Below the pieces are notes generated by a model that was not told where the DNA came from, did not search any database, and saw only the letters and a list, made by a program, of their open reading frames with translations. From Pseudomonas parakoreensis (GTDB taxonomy: Bacteria > Pseudomonadota > Gammaproteobacteria > Pseudomonadales > Pseudomonadaceae): 64,000 nt of DNA. Where the stretch lies: NCBI RefSeq assembly GCF_021602155.1, contig NZ_BQHY01000021.1, positions 1 through 64,000 on the forward strand, in the 5' to 3' direction. Shown piece by piece: positions 36,992 to 47,721 of the stretch. Position numbers and translations under genes: made by a program. Each line of letters begins with the position of its first letter. Position 1 is the first letter of the stretch.

Positions 36992-37837
36992 ATGAGTCTG
37001 GAAAACATCTCCTGTCAGAAAAGTTTCGGCGGCTGGCACAAGCGCTATCGCCACCGTTCCGATGTGCTTGGTTGCGACATGGTGTTTGCCGTGTACCTGC
37101 CGCCGCAAGCGGAACAGGGCGGCAAGTTGCCGGTGCTTTACTGGCTGTCCGGTCTGACCTGCACCGACGAGAACTTCATGCAAAAGGCCGGCGCGATGCG
37201 CATGGCCGCCGAACTTGGCCTGATCATCGTCGCACCGGACACCAGTCCGCGCGGCCCGGATGTCCCGGGTGATCCGGATGGCGCCTGGGATTTCGGCCTC
37301 GGCGCCGGGTTCTACCTGAATGCCACGCAGGAACCATGGGCGCGGCACTATCGGATGCATGACTATGTCGTGCAGGAATTGCCTTCATTGGTTGAAGCGC
37401 ATTTCCCGGCGTCGGACAAACGCAGCATCAGCGGCCATTCCATGGGCGGCCACGGCGCTTTGGTTTGTGCGCTGCGCAATCCGGGGCGTTACCAGTCGGT
37501 GTCGGCGTTTTCGCCGATCAACAATCCGATGGATTGCCCGTGGGGACAGAAGGCGTTCTCGCGCTATCTGGGTGAAGACCGTTCGAAGTGGAAAGAATGG
37601 GATGCTTGCGCGCTGATTGCCGAGGCCGGCGAAAAACTGCCTTTACTGGTCGATCAGGGTGATCGCGACGACTTCCTCGAAAACCAGCTCAAGCCCGAAG
37701 CCCTGCAACAAGCGGCAAAACAAGCGGGTCATCCGCTGACGTTGCGCCTGCAACCGGGCTACGACCACAGCTATTTCTTCATCTCAAGCTTCATAGATGA
37801 CCACTTGCAGCATCACGCACGCGCCCTGCGCGGTTAA
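36992..37837 (+). CDS. fghA: S-formylglutathione hydrolase
   Basis: The 281-residue esterase-D-type serine hydrolase converts S-formylglutathione to glutathione and formate, completing the pathway begun by adhC. The nucleophile elbow [10 protein letters not shown] (Ser near residue 148), the acid region [10 protein letters not shown] and the catalytic His in GYDHSYFF form the triad. A TAGGAG site lies 7 nt before the start. A terminator hairpin follows 14 bp after the stop. Confidence 0.96.
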   Translation: MSLENISCQKSFGGWHKRYRHRSDVLGCDMVFAVYLPPQAEQGGKLPVLYWLSGLTCTDENFMQKAGAMRMAAELGLIIVAPDTSPRGPDVPGDPDGAWDFGLGAGFYLNATQEPWARHYRMHDYVVQELPSLVEAHFPASDKRSISGHSMGGHGALVCALRNPGRYQSVSAFSPINNPMDCPWGQKAFSRYLGEDRSKWKEWDACALIAEAGEKLPLLVDQGDRDDFLENQLKPEALQQAAKQAGHPLTLRLQPGYDHSYFFISSFIDDHLQHHARALRG

Positions 37838-37851
37838 TGCAGGTAGAATCA

Positions 37852-37881
37852 CGCCCTGACAAAAATCGGGGCGTTTTTTTT
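37852..37881 (+). terminator. Intrinsic terminator of adhC-fghA abutting the ispF start
   Basis: CGCCCTGACAAAAATCGGGGCG followed by eight T residues forms a stem with a T tract whose last T is directly before the ispF ATG (37882). It takes up the position where a ribosome site for ispF would be. Confidence 0.8.
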
Positions 37882-38355
37882 ATGCGTATTGGCCACGGCT
37901 ACGATGTGCACCGTTTCGCTGAAGGCGATTTCATTACTCTGGGCGGCGTGCGCATTGCACACGGCTTCGGGCTGCTCGCTCACTCCGACGGTGACGTCCT
38001 GCTGCACGCCTTGAGCGATGCCTTGCTCGGCGCGGCCGCGCTGGGTGATATCGGCAAACACTTTCCGGACACCGACCCGCAATTCAAGGGCGCCGACAGC
38101 CGCGTGCTGCTGCGTCATGTGGTCGCGCTGATCCACGCCAAGGGCTGGAAAGTCGGCAACGTCGACAACACCATCGTCGCCCAGGCACCGAAAATGGCCC
38201 CGCATATCGAAGCGATGCGTGCGTTGATCGCCGCCGATCTTCAAGTTGAACTGGATCAAGTGAACGTGAAAGCTACCACCACTGAAAAGCTCGGCTTTGT
38301 CGGTCGCGAAGAAGGCATCGCCGTGCATTCCGTTGCCTTGTTGCTGCGCGCATGA
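37882..38355 (+). CDS. ispF: 2-C-methyl-D-erythritol 2,4-cyclodiphosphate synthase
   Basis: The 157-residue trimeric zinc enzyme cyclises the CDP-methylerythritol phosphate in the MEP pathway. The metal site GYDVHRF (residues 6-12) and the C-terminal [18 protein letters not shown] motif are clear. The start [10 protein letters not shown] at 37882 is fixed by the family N terminus. Only GGGG inside the terminator stem could act as ribosome site. The end overlaps truD by four bases. Confidence 0.96.
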   Translation: MRIGHGYDVHRFAEGDFITLGGVRIAHGFGLLAHSDGDVLLHALSDALLGAAALGDIGKHFPDTDPQFKGADSRVLLRHVVALIHAKGWKVGNVDNTIVAQAPKMAPHIEAMRALIAADLQVELDQVNVKATTTEKLGFVGREEGIAVHSVALLLRA

Positions 38356-39397
38356 ACGAACTGCAACTGCTCGGCCCGCGCGCCTATGGCGAACCCCTCG
38401 GCACTGCGGTTCTGAAAGCCATCGCCGAAGATTTTCAGGTCGATGAGGTGCTCGACATCCCGTTCAGCGGTGATGGCGAACACCTGTGGATCTGGGTGGA
38501 AAAACGCGGTTTGAACACCGAAGAGGCAGCGCGGCGGATTGCCAAGGCCGCCGGGGTGCCGTTGCGCACCGTCAGTTATGCCGGGCTCAAGGATCGTCAG
38601 GCGCTGACCCGTCAGTGGTTCAGCGTGCAACTGCCGGGCAAGGCTGATCCGGATCTGTCGGCGGCGGAAAACGACACGCTGAAGATCCTCAAGACCACGC
38701 GCCACAAACGCAAGCTGCAACGCGGCGCGCATTCGGCCAACGGCTTCACCTTGCGCCTGACCCAGTTCGCCGGCGACAAGGACGCAATCGAGCAGCGTCT
38801 GCAACTGATCGCCAGGCAAGGCATTCCCAATTATTTCGGTGCCCAGCGTTTCGGCCATGATGGCGGCAACGTCGTCGATGCGCGTGCGTGGGCGGCGCGC
38901 AAGGCGTTGCCGGAGCAACGCAATGTGCGTTCGCGTCTGCTGTCGACGGCGCGCAGTTTTCTGTTCAATCAAGTGCTGGCGGCGCGGGTGGCCGATGGCA
39001 CCTGGCAGCAGGCGCAAGTCGGCGATCTGCTGGCGTTCACCGACAGCCGCAGTTTTTTCCCGGCCGGTGAGGCCGAATGCAGCGATCCGCGCCTGGCGAT
39101 TCTCGACCTGCACCCGACCGGCCCGCAGTGGGGCGAAGGTGACTCACCGGCCACCGGCGCTGTCCATGATCTGGAGCAGGGGATTGCTGCTCGCGAGGCG
39201 GATCTGCGCGATTGGCTGATCAATGCCGGAATGAGCCACGAACGTCGCATCCTGCGGCTGCCCATTGGCGGGTTGTCGTGGCATTATCCCCAGCCTGACA
39301 TTCTGCAACTGGAATTCGTCCTCCCGGCCGGATGCTTCGCCACCGTATTGGTGCGCGAACTCGTTGATCTGGTGCCGGTGGGGCAGACGGACAGCCC

Positions 39398-39410
<13 letters not shown>
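38352..39410 (+). CDS. truD: tRNA pseudouridine(13) synthase TruD
   Basis: The 352-residue enzyme makes pseudouridine 13 in tRNA-Glu. The catalytic Asp is in [17 protein letters not shown] (about residue 81). Other family blocks are the [19 protein letters not shown] region and [15 protein letters not shown]. It overlaps ispF at its start and surE by 13 bp at its end, in the conserved ispF-truD-surE-pcm-nlpD-rpoS cluster. Confidence 0.96.
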
Positions 39411-40824
<1,414 letters not shown>

Positions 40825-41036
40825 GCATTTATTTGCGCGCGCTGAATTCCTTGCGTTGGCCTGTGTCTTACACCGGCAGCGAAGGTTTAAACGCTACGAA
40901 TTGCCCAAAGGCAAACGTGTGCGTGAAGCGTTTTCGCATCTTTAACGGTAAAGCCCATTCGGCCCGTTATACTTGCGACACTACTTGCCGCGATTCGGCA
41001 TTCCACATATTTAAGCCACCACAAAGGGAGCGGCGG

Positions 41037-41918
41037 GTGAGTCTCACAGTCATTGCGCAGCGTATGGGTAACACGAGCTTTCAGCGCCTGGTGACTGGCC
41101 TTGTATTGAGCACCTTGCTGGTCGGTTGCTCCAGCACCAAATCGAGCAACGTGCGGGTGGTCGATCGCAACAGTGCGGCGGCTCAACGTCCCGTGGTAAC
41201 GACCGGGCAGTATGTAGTCCGTCCGGGTGATACGCTGTTTTCCATCGCTTTTCGCTACGGCTGGGACTACAAAGCCCTCGCGGCCCGGAACAATATTCCT
41301 ACGCCGTATACGATCCACCCGGGTCAGACAATTCGCTTTGACGGCCGCACCGGCTCAACGCCGACGGCGGTGGTCAGCAACAGCAGCTCTTCGCCGTCTT
41401 CGTCGAGTAAAACCACGGTAATCCGGCGTCAGGCGAATGGCACGACGACCACTACCGTGACCGGTTCCGGCGCCGGTTCTGCGGGGGCTGCACCGTCCGT
41501 CGCGAGCAAACCGGCCCCGGCTCCGCTGCCTCCACCGGGGCCAGCCCCGACCGGCTGGGGATGGCCATCTAATGGCATTCTGATTGGAAAATTCTCTTCA
41601 AACGGTAGTTTGAATAAAGGAATTGATATCGCCGGAGATTTGGGACAGCCTGTTTTAGCTGCGTCTGATGGGACGGTGGTTTACGCCGGGAGTGGCTTAA
41701 GGGGCTACGGCGAATTAGTCATCATCAAACACAGCGAAACCTACGTCAGTGCCTACGGACATAACCGCAGGCTGTTGGTACGGGAGGGGCAGCAGGTCAA
41801 GGTCGGACAGACAATTGCCGAAATGGGGTCAACGGGTACAGACCGGGTGAAACTGCATTTTGAGATTCGCCGACAAGGTAAACCTGTAGATCCGCTGCAG
41901 TTCCTGCCCAGACGTTGA
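41037..41918 (+). CDS. nlpD: NlpD lipoprotein: LysM and degenerate M23 (LytM) domains
   Basis: The 293-residue envelope lipoprotein activates the amidase AmiC during cell separation. The lipobox is LLVGC (Cys near residue 27). A LysM domain (YVVRPGDTLFSIAFRYGWDYK..., about 58-105) is followed by a Ser/Thr/Pro-rich linker and a LytM domain (about 185-290, NKGIDIAGDLGQPVLAASDG). The usual M23 zinc ligands are missing, as in E. coli NlpD, so it is an activator rather than an enzyme. GTG 41037 is preceded by AAGGGAG; an ATG lies at 41064. The 3' part is noticeably AT-richer and contains rpoS control signals. Confidence 0.93.
   Translation: MSLTVIAQRMGNTSFQRLVTGLVLSTLLVGCSSTKSSNVRVVDRNSAAAQRPVVTTGQYVVRPGDTLFSIAFRYGWDYKALAARNNIPTPYTIHPGQTIRFDGRTGSTPTAVVSNSSSSPSSSSKTTVIRRQANGTTTTTVTGSGAGSAGAAPSVASKPAPAPLPPPGPAPTGWGWPSNGILIGKFSSNGSLNKGIDIAGDLGQPVLAASDGTVVYAGSGLRGYGELVIIKHSETYVSAYGHNRRLLVREGQQVKVGQTIAEMGSTGTDRVKLHFEIRRQGKPVDPLQFLPRR
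41599..41612 (+). promoter_or_regulatory. PsrA-type box in the rpoS promoter region (within nlpD)
   Basis: CAAAC-GGTA-GTTTG fits the (G/C)AAAC-N2-4-GTTT(G/C) motif bound by the fatty-acid-responsive regulator PsrA, which activates rpoS in Pseudomonas from a site inside nlpD. It lies about 410 bp before the rpoS ATG. If transcription starts near the known roughly -373 position, the box would be at about -59 to -46. A TTGATA -35 candidate is at 41623. Confidence 0.65.
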
Positions 41919-42023
41919 TTTGAGGCCAGCCTGTTCCGTCGCGTAGAGGGGACAGGCTCCAGCGCTGCCAAGGATAAAGGCGTCGCTTGAGCTTGGGGTC
42001 GAACTCACCAAAGGACTATAACA

Positions 42024-43034
42024 ATGGCTCTCAGTAAAGAAGTGCCGGAGTTTGACATCGACGATGAGGTTCTCCTTATGGAGGCCGGCATCGATTCGGA
42101 TTCTTCGATGTCGAATGATGAAGGGGCTGCTCCACCTTCCGTTCGTTCCAAATCCAAACACTCCGCTTCACTTAAACAGCACAAGTACATCGACTACACT
42201 CGGGCACTCGATGCCACGCAGCTGTATCTCAACGAAATCGGCTTTTCACCACTGCTCTCCCCGGAGGAAGAAGTTCATTTTGCGCGTCTGTCGCAAAGTG
42301 GCGACCCTGCCGGGCGCAAGCGCATGATTGAAAGTAACCTGCGGCTGGTCGTGAAGATCGCCCGGCGTTATGTCAATCGGGGGCTGTCGCTGCTGGATCT
42401 GATCGAAGAGGGCAACCTCGGCTTGATCCGCGCGGTGGAAAAGTTCGATCCCGAGCGCGGCTTCCGCTTCTCGACCTACGCCACTTGGTGGATTCGTCAG
42501 ACCATCGAGCGTGCGATCATGAATCAGACCCGGACCATCCGGCTGCCGATCCATGTGGTCAAGGAGCTCAACGTGTACCTGCGGGCGGCACGCGAGCTGA
42601 CGCAAAAGCTCGATCACGAACCTTCACCCGAAGAAATCGCCAACCTGCTGGAAAAACCGGTGGGCGAGGTCAAGCGCATGCTCGGCCTGAACGAGCGGGT
42701 TTCTTCGGTTGACGTCTCGCTGGGTCCGGATTCGGATAAAACCCTGCTGGACACCCTGACGGATGACCGTCCGACCGATCCATGCGAACTGCTGCAGGAT
42801 GACGACCTGTCGCAGAGCATCGATCAATGGCTTTCGGAACTGACCGACAAGCAGCGCGAGGTGGTCGTTCGCCGCTTTGGCCTGCGCGGCCATGAGAGCA
42901 GCACGCTGGAGGATGTAGGCCTGGAAATCGGCCTGACCCGGGAACGGGTGCGGCAGATCCAGGTAGAGGGCCTCAAGCGCCTTCGTGAAATCCTTGAGAA
43001 GAATGGCCTGTCGAGCGAGTCGCTGTTTCAGTAA
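42024..43034 (+). CDS. rpoS: RNA polymerase sigma factor RpoS (sigma-38)
   Basis: The 336-residue stationary-phase and stress sigma factor. Region 1.2 includes [17 protein letters not shown]. Region 2 includes [18 protein letters not shown] and [19 protein letters not shown] for -10 melting. Region 4 includes the [23 protein letters not shown] for the -35. ATG 42024 has AAAGGA 8 nt upstream. It follows nlpD and precedes the Gac-controlled rsmZ gene, the standard Pseudomonas order; a strong intrinsic terminator follows. Confidence 0.98.
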   Translation: MALSKEVPEFDIDDEVLLMEAGIDSDSSMSNDEGAAPPSVRSKSKHSASLKQHKYIDYTRALDATQLYLNEIGFSPLLSPEEEVHFARLSQSGDPAGRKRMIESNLRLVVKIARRYVNRGLSLLDLIEEGNLGLIRAVEKFDPERGFRFSTYATWWIRQTIERAIMNQTRTIRLPIHVVKELNVYLRAARELTQKLDHEPSPEEIANLLEKPVGEVKRMLGLNERVSSVDVSLGPDSDKTLLDTLTDDRPTDPCELLQDDDLSQSIDQWLSELTDKQREVVVRRFGLRGHESSTLEDVGLEIGLTRERVRQIQVEGLKRLREILEKNGLSSESLFQ

Positions 43035-43055
43035 GCGCCTCTGAGAACCGTCCAT

Positions 43056-43085
43056 AAAAGCCCCGAATGGTTCGGGGCTTTTTTA
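43056..43085 (+). terminator. Intrinsic terminator of rpoS
   Basis: AAAAGCCCCGAA-TGG-TTCGGGGCTTTTTT is a strong stem ending in a T run, about 20 bp after the rpoS stop. Confidence 0.95.
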
Positions 43086-43101
43086 TTGCCTGAAATCTCT
43101 C

Positions 43102-43188
43102 CCTGTAGGAACTGCCGAAGGCTGCGATCTTTTGATCTTGCTTTAAAGATCAAAATCAAAAGATCGCAGCCTTCGGCAGTTCCTACAG
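43102..43188. repeat. Inverted repeat pair, CTGTAGGA(A/G)CTGCCG family (copy 3, covarying)
   Basis: The left arm CTGTAGGAACTGCCGAAGGC then TGCGATCTTTTGATC and the fully complementary right arm ending CCTACAG (43188) form a long hairpin between rpoS and the rsmZ control region. Compared with copies 1 and 2, both arms carry matching changes (GCTGCCGCAGG to ACTGCCGAAGG), so pairing is preserved. Confidence 0.9.
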
Positions 43189-43224
43189 ATACAGAGGAGA
43201 GGGCTGGGATTTGTAGTCTCGCGG

Positions 43225-43242
43225 CGTAAGCCTTGGCTTACT
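43225..43242 (+). promoter_or_regulatory. GacA box (upstream activating sequence of rsmZ)
   Basis: CGTAAG-CCTTGG-CTTACT contains the perfect palindrome GTAAGCCTTGGCTTAC and fits the TGTAAG-N6-CTTACA site bound by the response regulator GacA. It lies about 175-190 bp before the predicted rsmZ start, the known position of the element in Pseudomonas. Confidence 0.88.
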
Positions 43243-43400
43243 CTTTCGTAAGCGTTCCCTATTTTTGCAGGACGGCAGACGTCGATTGCTTCCCGACAAT
43301 AAACATAACCTACTGATTCATATGCTTATTTTTTAATGTGAAGGACTTATTTCAGTCCTTTCCAGCCTGGAAGGCTGATTGCTCTCGGCAGGGAACTCTC

Positions 43401-43406
43401 TAATAT
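43401..43406 (+). promoter_or_regulatory. rsmZ -10 element
   Basis: TAATAT lies 8 nt before the predicted rsmZ 5' end at 43415. No strong -35 is evident, consistent with activation by GacA. Confidence 0.6.
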
Positions 43407-43414
43407 CAGCACTG

Positions 43415-43543
43415 TGTCGACGGACAGACACGCCCTTCAAGGACGAGGGGAACGGACATCGCAGGACGCGATTCATCAGGACGATGAATAGGAATACAGG
43501 GAATAGGGAAAAATGTGGGCGGGTCAAACCGCCCCTTTTTTTG
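43415..43543 (+). ncRNA. rsmZ: RsmZ regulatory small RNA
   Basis: The roughly 128-nt RNA sequesters the CsrA-family repressors RsmA/RsmE and so relieves their block on secondary metabolism and exoproduct mRNAs. Its start (TGTCGACGGACAGACACGCC) matches Pseudomonas RsmZ. Repeated GGA motifs in loops and single-stranded stretches follow (AAGGAC, GGGGAAC, CAGGACG twice, TAGGAAT, AGGGAA twice). It ends in the intrinsic terminator GGGCGGGTCAAACCGCCC with a T7 tract. Position between rpoS and fdxA, GacA box and -10 all agree. Confidence 0.95.
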
Positions 43544-43571
43544 CCTGTAGAAAAGCAAAACCCGCAAAAGC

Positions 43572-43596
43572 AAAAAGGCCCGCAAGGGGCCTTTTC
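43572..43596 (-). terminator. Terminator between rsmZ and fdxA
   Basis: AAAAAGGCCC-GCAA-GGGGCCTTTT is an intrinsic stem flanked by A and T runs, so it works on the fdxA (minus) strand and backs up rsmZ termination on the other. Confidence 0.85.
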
Positions 43597-43611
43597 GTAA
43601 CGCGCGACAGA

Positions 43612-43935
43612 TCAGCGTTCGAGGTCTTTGATCTTGCCTTTGACGCCATCCCACTCTTCGGCATCCGGCAGCGATTCTTTCTTCTCGGTGATGTTCGGCC
43701 AGATTTCAGCCAATTCAACGTTCAGTTGAATGAACTCCTGCATATCCTCCGGAACTTCGTCCTCGGAGAAAATCGCGACGGCCGGGCATTCCGGTTCGCA
43801 CAGGGCGCAGTCGATGCACTCGTCCGGGTGAATCACCAGGAAGTTCGGGCCTTCGTAAAAGCAGTCCACCGGACAGACTTCTACGCAGTCGGTGTACTTG
43901 CACTTGATGCAGTTGTCGGTGACGACGAAGGTCAT
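43612..43935 (-). CDS. fdxA: Ferredoxin FdxA, 7Fe type ([3Fe-4S][4Fe-4S])
   Basis: The 107-residue ferredoxin begins [24 protein letters not shown], with the cluster-binding pattern CxxCKYTDCxxxCPVDC followed by [12 protein letters not shown]. The incomplete second motif is typical of Azotobacter/Pseudomonas 7Fe ferredoxins. It carries electrons in the cytosol; the partner enzyme is not identified here. It is convergent with rsmZ and lies downstream of mutS on the same strand, with about 160 bp between. Confidence 0.95.
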   Translation of the reverse strand: MTFVVTDNCIKCKYTDCVEVCPVDCFYEGPNFLVIHPDECIDCALCEPECPAVAIFSEDEVPEDMQEFIQLNVELAEIWPNITEKKESLPDAEEWDGVKGKIKDLER

Positions 43936-44098
43936 TTCTAATTTTCTCCTCAGGCGGCGGCAGCGTAGCCCCTTCACGGTTGGGGTCGCCAGGTTCGGGA
44001 GCGATGTCTGCCAGCCAGGCTATTAACCGGCAGCATCCCGAACCGCGCGAGATTCTAACAGCTTGAAGCCGTTTGCGTTATATCCGGTTCTTTGCTGC

Positions 44099-46669
44099 TT
44101 AGATCCGGTTCTTAAGTGCATATAACAATTCGAGTGCTCGACGCGGGGTAAGGTCATCGAGATCCACTTTCGCCAATTCGTCCAGCACCGGATGCGGCAG
44201 GCTGGCAAACATGTCGCTTTGCTGCGGGGTCGCCGGTTTGCCTTTGATGGCAGGCTTGGGCGCTTCGTGCGGCAATGCGGTGTCTTCCAGCCGGCTCAGA
44301 TGCTCACGGGCGCGCGCGATCACTTCGCTCGGTACACCGGCCAGTTGCGCCACGGCCAGGCCGTAGCTTTGGCTGGCAGGTCCCGGCAAGACGTGGTGCA
44401 GGAACACGATGCGCTCGTTGTGCTCGGTCGCGTTGAGGTGCACGTTGGCCACCAGCGGCTCGGCTTCCGGCAACACGGTCAGTTCGAAATAGTGTGTGGC
44501 AAATAAAGTATAGGCGCGCAGATGTGCCAGGCGCTCGGCAGCGGCCCATGCCAGCGACAGACCGTCGAAGGTGCTGGTACCGCGACCGACCTCGTCCATC
44601 AGCACCAGACTGCGTTCGGTGGCGTTGTGCAGAATGTTGGCGGTTTCGCTCATCTCGACCATGAAGGTCGAGCGGCCGCCGGCCAGGTCGTCGCTGGAGC
44701 CGATCCGGGTGAAGATCCGGTCCACCAGCGACAACTCGCAACTGGCCGCCGGGACGAAGCTGCCGATATGCGCCAGCAGCACGATCAATGCGGTTTGGCG
44801 CATGTAGGTGGATTTACCGCCCATGTTCGGCCCGGTGATCACCAACATCCGGGTGTTGTCATCCAGGCTCAGGTCGTTGGCCACAAACGGCGTGGTCAGC
44901 ACCTGCTCAACCACCGGGTGACGCCCCTGGGTGATACGCATGCACGGCTCGCTGACGAAACGCGGGCAGTTCAGGTCAAGGTTCAGCGCACGCTCGGCAA
45001 GGTTGCTCAGCACGTCCAGCTCGGCCAGTGCAGCAGCGGTGTCCTGCAACGGCGGCAACTGGCTGATCAGATCTTCCAGCAGCGCCTCGTAGAGCATTTT
45101 CTCGCGGGCCAAGGCACGGCTCTTGGCCGACAGCGCCTTGTCTTCGAATGCTTTCAGCTCCGGCGTGATGAAACGCTCGGCGCCCTTGAGTGTCTGGCGA
45201 CGGATGTAGTCTGCCGGAGCCGATTCCGCCTGCTTGCTCGGCAATTCGATGAAGTAGCCGTGAATGCGGTTGTAGCCGACTTTCAGGTTGGCCAGGCCGG
45301 TGCGGGCCTTTTCCCGGGCTTCGAGGTCGATCAGGAATTGGCCGGCGTTCTCGCTCAACGATTGCAGCTCGTCGAGTTCGCTGTCGTAACCGGTTTTCAA
45401 TACGCCGCCGTCGCGGATTACCGCGGGCGGGTTGTCGATGATGGCTTTTTCCAGCAGCGCCGCCAGTTCCGGGTAGGTGCTGGTGGTGGCTGCCAGGCGC
45501 TGCAGGTGCGGCGCTTCCAGGTCGGTCATCGCCACTTGCAGTTGCGGCAGGGCACCGAGGGCATCGCGCAGACGAGCGAGGTCACGGGGGCGCGCGTTGC
45601 GCAGGCCGATCCGCGCCAGAATCCGCTCGATGTCGCCGATTTCCTTGAGCTGCGGCTGCAGCTTTTCGAAACGATAGCCATCGAGCAGACAAGTGATCGA
45701 GGTCTGCCGCGCCAGCAGCACGGTCAAATCGCGCAGTGGACGGTTCAGCCAACGAGTCAGCAGGCGGCTGCCCATCGCGGTCTGGCAACGATCGACCACC
45801 GATTGCAACGTGTTGTCGCGCCCGCCCGCCAGGTTGGTATCGAGTTCCAGGTTGCGGCGGCTCGCGCCGTCGAGCACCACGGTGTCGTCCAGACGCTCAT
45901 GACGCAGGCTGCGCAGATGGGGCAGGGCGGTGCGCTGGGTTTCCTTGGCATACGCCAGCAGGCAACCGGCGGCGCCGATGGCCAGGGTCAGGGCTTCGCA
46001 ACCGAAGCCTTTCAGGTCTTGCGTGGAAAACTGCTGGCAGAGACTTTTCAACGCCGAATCGCGCTCGAAATCCCACGGCGCGCGACGACGCACGCCACGG
46101 CGTTTTTCCGCCGGCAGGTCTTTTGGCCAGTCGTCCGGGATCAGCAGTTCCACCGGGTTGACCCGTTCCAGTTCCGCCAGCAGATTTTCCCAGCCCTTGA
46201 TCTCCAGCACGGTGAAGTTGCCGCTGGTGATGTCCAGGACGGCCAGACCGAACAGGCGCTCGTCGCCCAGCACCGCCGCAATCAGGTTGTCGCGACGCTC
46301 ATCAAGCAGCGCTTCATCGCTGACCGTACCCGGGGTGATGATCCGCACAACCTGACGTTCCACCGGGCCCTTGCTGGTGGCGGGGTCGCCGACCTGCTCG
46401 CAGATCACCACCGACTCGCCGAGCTTGACCAGTTTCGCCAGGTAACCTTCCGCCGCGTGGTAGGGAATCCCGCACATCGGAATCGCCTGGCCCGCCGACT
46501 GACCGCGCGCGGTCAGGGTGATGTCGAGCAACTTGGCAGCCTTCTTCGCGTCTTCATAGAAGATCTCGTAGAAGTCGCCCATGCGATAGAACATCAGCTG
46601 ATCCGGGTGCTGATTCTTCAGGCGCCAGTATTGCTGCATCATTGGGGTGTGGCTTGAAAGGTCTGTCAT
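44099..46669 (-). CDS. mutS: DNA mismatch repair protein MutS
   Basis: The 856-residue protein recognises mismatches and small loops and recruits MutL. The mismatch-binding Phe-x-Glu is in [15 protein letters not shown] (about residues 28-42). The C-terminal ABC-type ATPase has the Walker [18 protein letters not shown] (about residue 619), the signature region STFMVEMSE and Walker [16 protein letters not shown]. The reading frame is intact. Its start codon lies 51 bp from the prophage integrase stop on the same strand, so the native promoter may have been displaced. Only a weak ribosome site is seen before ATG 46669. Confidence 0.98.
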   Translation of the reverse strand: MTDLSSHTPMMQQYWRLKNQHPDQLMFYRMGDFYEIFYEDAKKAAKLLDITLTARGQSAGQAIPMCGIPYHAAEGYLAKLVKLGESVVICEQVGDPATSKGPVERQVVRIITPGTVSDEALLDERRDNLIAAVLGDERLFGLAVLDITSGNFTVLEIKGWENLLAELERVNPVELLIPDDWPKDLPAEKRRGVRRRAPWDFERDSALKSLCQQFSTQDLKGFGCEALTLAIGAAGCLLAYAKETQRTALPHLRSLRHERLDDTVVLDGASRRNLELDTNLAGGRDNTLQSVVDRCQTAMGSRLLTRWLNRPLRDLTVLLARQTSITCLLDGYRFEKLQPQLKEIGDIERILARIGLRNARPRDLARLRDALGALPQLQVAMTDLEAPHLQRLAATTSTYPELAALLEKAIIDNPPAVIRDGGVLKTGYDSELDELQSLSENAGQFLIDLEAREKARTGLANLKVGYNRIHGYFIELPSKQAESAPADYIRRQTLKGAERFITPELKAFEDKALSAKSRALAREKMLYEALLEDLISQLPPLQDTAAALAELDVLSNLAERALNLDLNCPRFVSEPCMRITQGRHPVVEQVLTTPFVANDLSLDDNTRMLVITGPNMGGKSTYMRQTALIVLLAHIGSFVPAASCELSLVDRIFTRIGSSDDLAGGRSTFMVEMSETANILHNATERSLVLMDEVGRGTSTFDGLSLAWAAAERLAHLRAYTLFATHYFELTVLPEAEPLVANVHLNATEHNERIVFLHHVLPGPASQSYGLAVAQLAGVPSEVIARAREHLSRLEDTALPHEAPKPAIKGKPATPQQSDMFASLPHPVLDELAKVDLDDLTPRRALELLYALKNRI

Positions 46670-46720
46670 ACGCGGGGTTCAGCTCTACCTGTCTATTTGA
46701 CAACTCACATCTGTCTAATA
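46670..46720. mobile_element. Probable prophage left attachment region (att) between mutS and integrase
   Basis: The 51 bp between the integrase stop and the mutS start must contain or adjoin the left chromosome-phage junction. It contains a direct repeat CTGTCTA at 46689-46695 and 46711-46717 (22 bp apart), possible integrase sites. The exact core cannot be set because the right junction is outside the window. The mutS-cinA interval is a known prophage and pyocin site in fluorescent pseudomonads. Confidence 0.6.
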
Positions 46721-47710
46721 CTACAGGGATTTTTTCGGCATTGTCGGCGGCAGTCCCACGTTGATTTTGCGAAGACGCAGATAACGTTGCGTCATCTTGG
46801 CGTCTGTATGTCCGCCCAGCTTCTGCGCATCGTTCCCCTGATCATCGGTGTCTGTAAGGGACTTCGCACGAAGGTCATGAAGTGAAGCATCCTCGACGCC
46901 AGCCTTCTTGCAGCTGATCGCAAATGCATCTTTGACCGAGCTGTAATGAACAGGCTTTCCGCCGCGCGGAGAGCAGAAAAGTGTGAGGCCACGTATCTTG
47001 CGAGGAAGCGCCTTAGTTCGTGCAATCAGCGCTTCAAGATCTGGAGTCATTTGAACTATAAGTTTGGCGCTGGTCTTTTCTTGTTTGAACGCTATTCCGT
47101 CAGCTGTTATATCGGCAAGTCGAATGGCAAGAACGTCACCGATGCGCTGCCCGGTCAGATAGCACATTTCATAAATCACACGCATGTTTTCGCTTGAATT
47201 AGCGCAGATCGCTTCGAATTCGGCGTGAGTGATGTAACGGTCTCGTTTGTGTTCGGGATGACGTTTAACACCGATGCACGGATTTGAATCCACCAGCTGT
47301 TTTTCCAGGGCGTAATTGAATACCGCGCGCAGAACCGAGATTACTCGGTTCGACATATTTGGCGTGCTCGCCCCGTGCATTTTCAGGGCGACAACGTGCC
47401 GCTGCATCACTTCCCTCGGCTCGAAGTCGGCGAACGTCTCCTTGAGCTGTCCGCAAGCGGCCTCGTACTGCGTAATAGTGTTTGGCTTGAGTTTGGGCTT
47501 CACCCGGTTGCGCATGTGCTCGAGGGCGTCATCAATCAGCTTAGGCATTCCGCCCTGGCTGCCCTTGTCGAGCAGCTTGGCGTACTCAGCGAGCGAGGCT
47601 TGAAAGTCCGAGCCCAAGCGCTTCCATTTGCCTTTGCGCACCAGGTAATAGGCGCCATGTTTCTCGTACATGCACGCCGGCAGGTGCCGGTCTTTCTTGC
47701 GAGGACGCAT
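46721..47710 (-). CDS. int: Phage tyrosine integrase
   Basis: The 329-residue site-specific recombinase catalyses integration and, with accessory proteins, excision. An N-terminal arm-type DNA-binding region is followed by a SAM-like core-binding domain (about 65-150, with NTITQYEAACGQLKETF) and the catalytic domain (about 160-320). The active-site residues are visible: Arg in LTGQRIGDVLAI, His-x-x-Arg in SLHDLRAKSLTD, His in LGGHTDAKMTQ and the Tyr nucleophile in QRYLRLRK. It is the left-most prophage gene and reads towards mutS. Confidence 0.95.
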   Translation of the reverse strand: MRPRKKDRHLPACMYEKHGAYYLVRKGKWKRLGSDFQASLAEYAKLLDKGSQGGMPKLIDDALEHMRNRVKPKLKPNTITQYEAACGQLKETFADFEPREVMQRHVVALKMHGASTPNMSNRVISVLRAVFNYALEKQLVDSNPCIGVKRHPEHKRDRYITHAEFEAICANSSENMRVIYEMCYLTGQRIGDVLAIRLADITADGIAFKQEKTSAKLIVQMTPDLEALIARTKALPRKIRGLTLFCSPRGGKPVHYSSVKDAFAISCKKAGVEDASLHDLRAKSLTDTDDQGNDAQKLGGHTDAKMTQRYLRLRKINVGLPPTMPKKSL

Positions 47711-47721
47711 CTGTAATCACC

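Noticed and set aside
43400-43545. A small protein gene in the rpoS-fdxA gap
   Set aside because: Short frames here are explained by the rsmZ RNA gene, its promoter and terminator.
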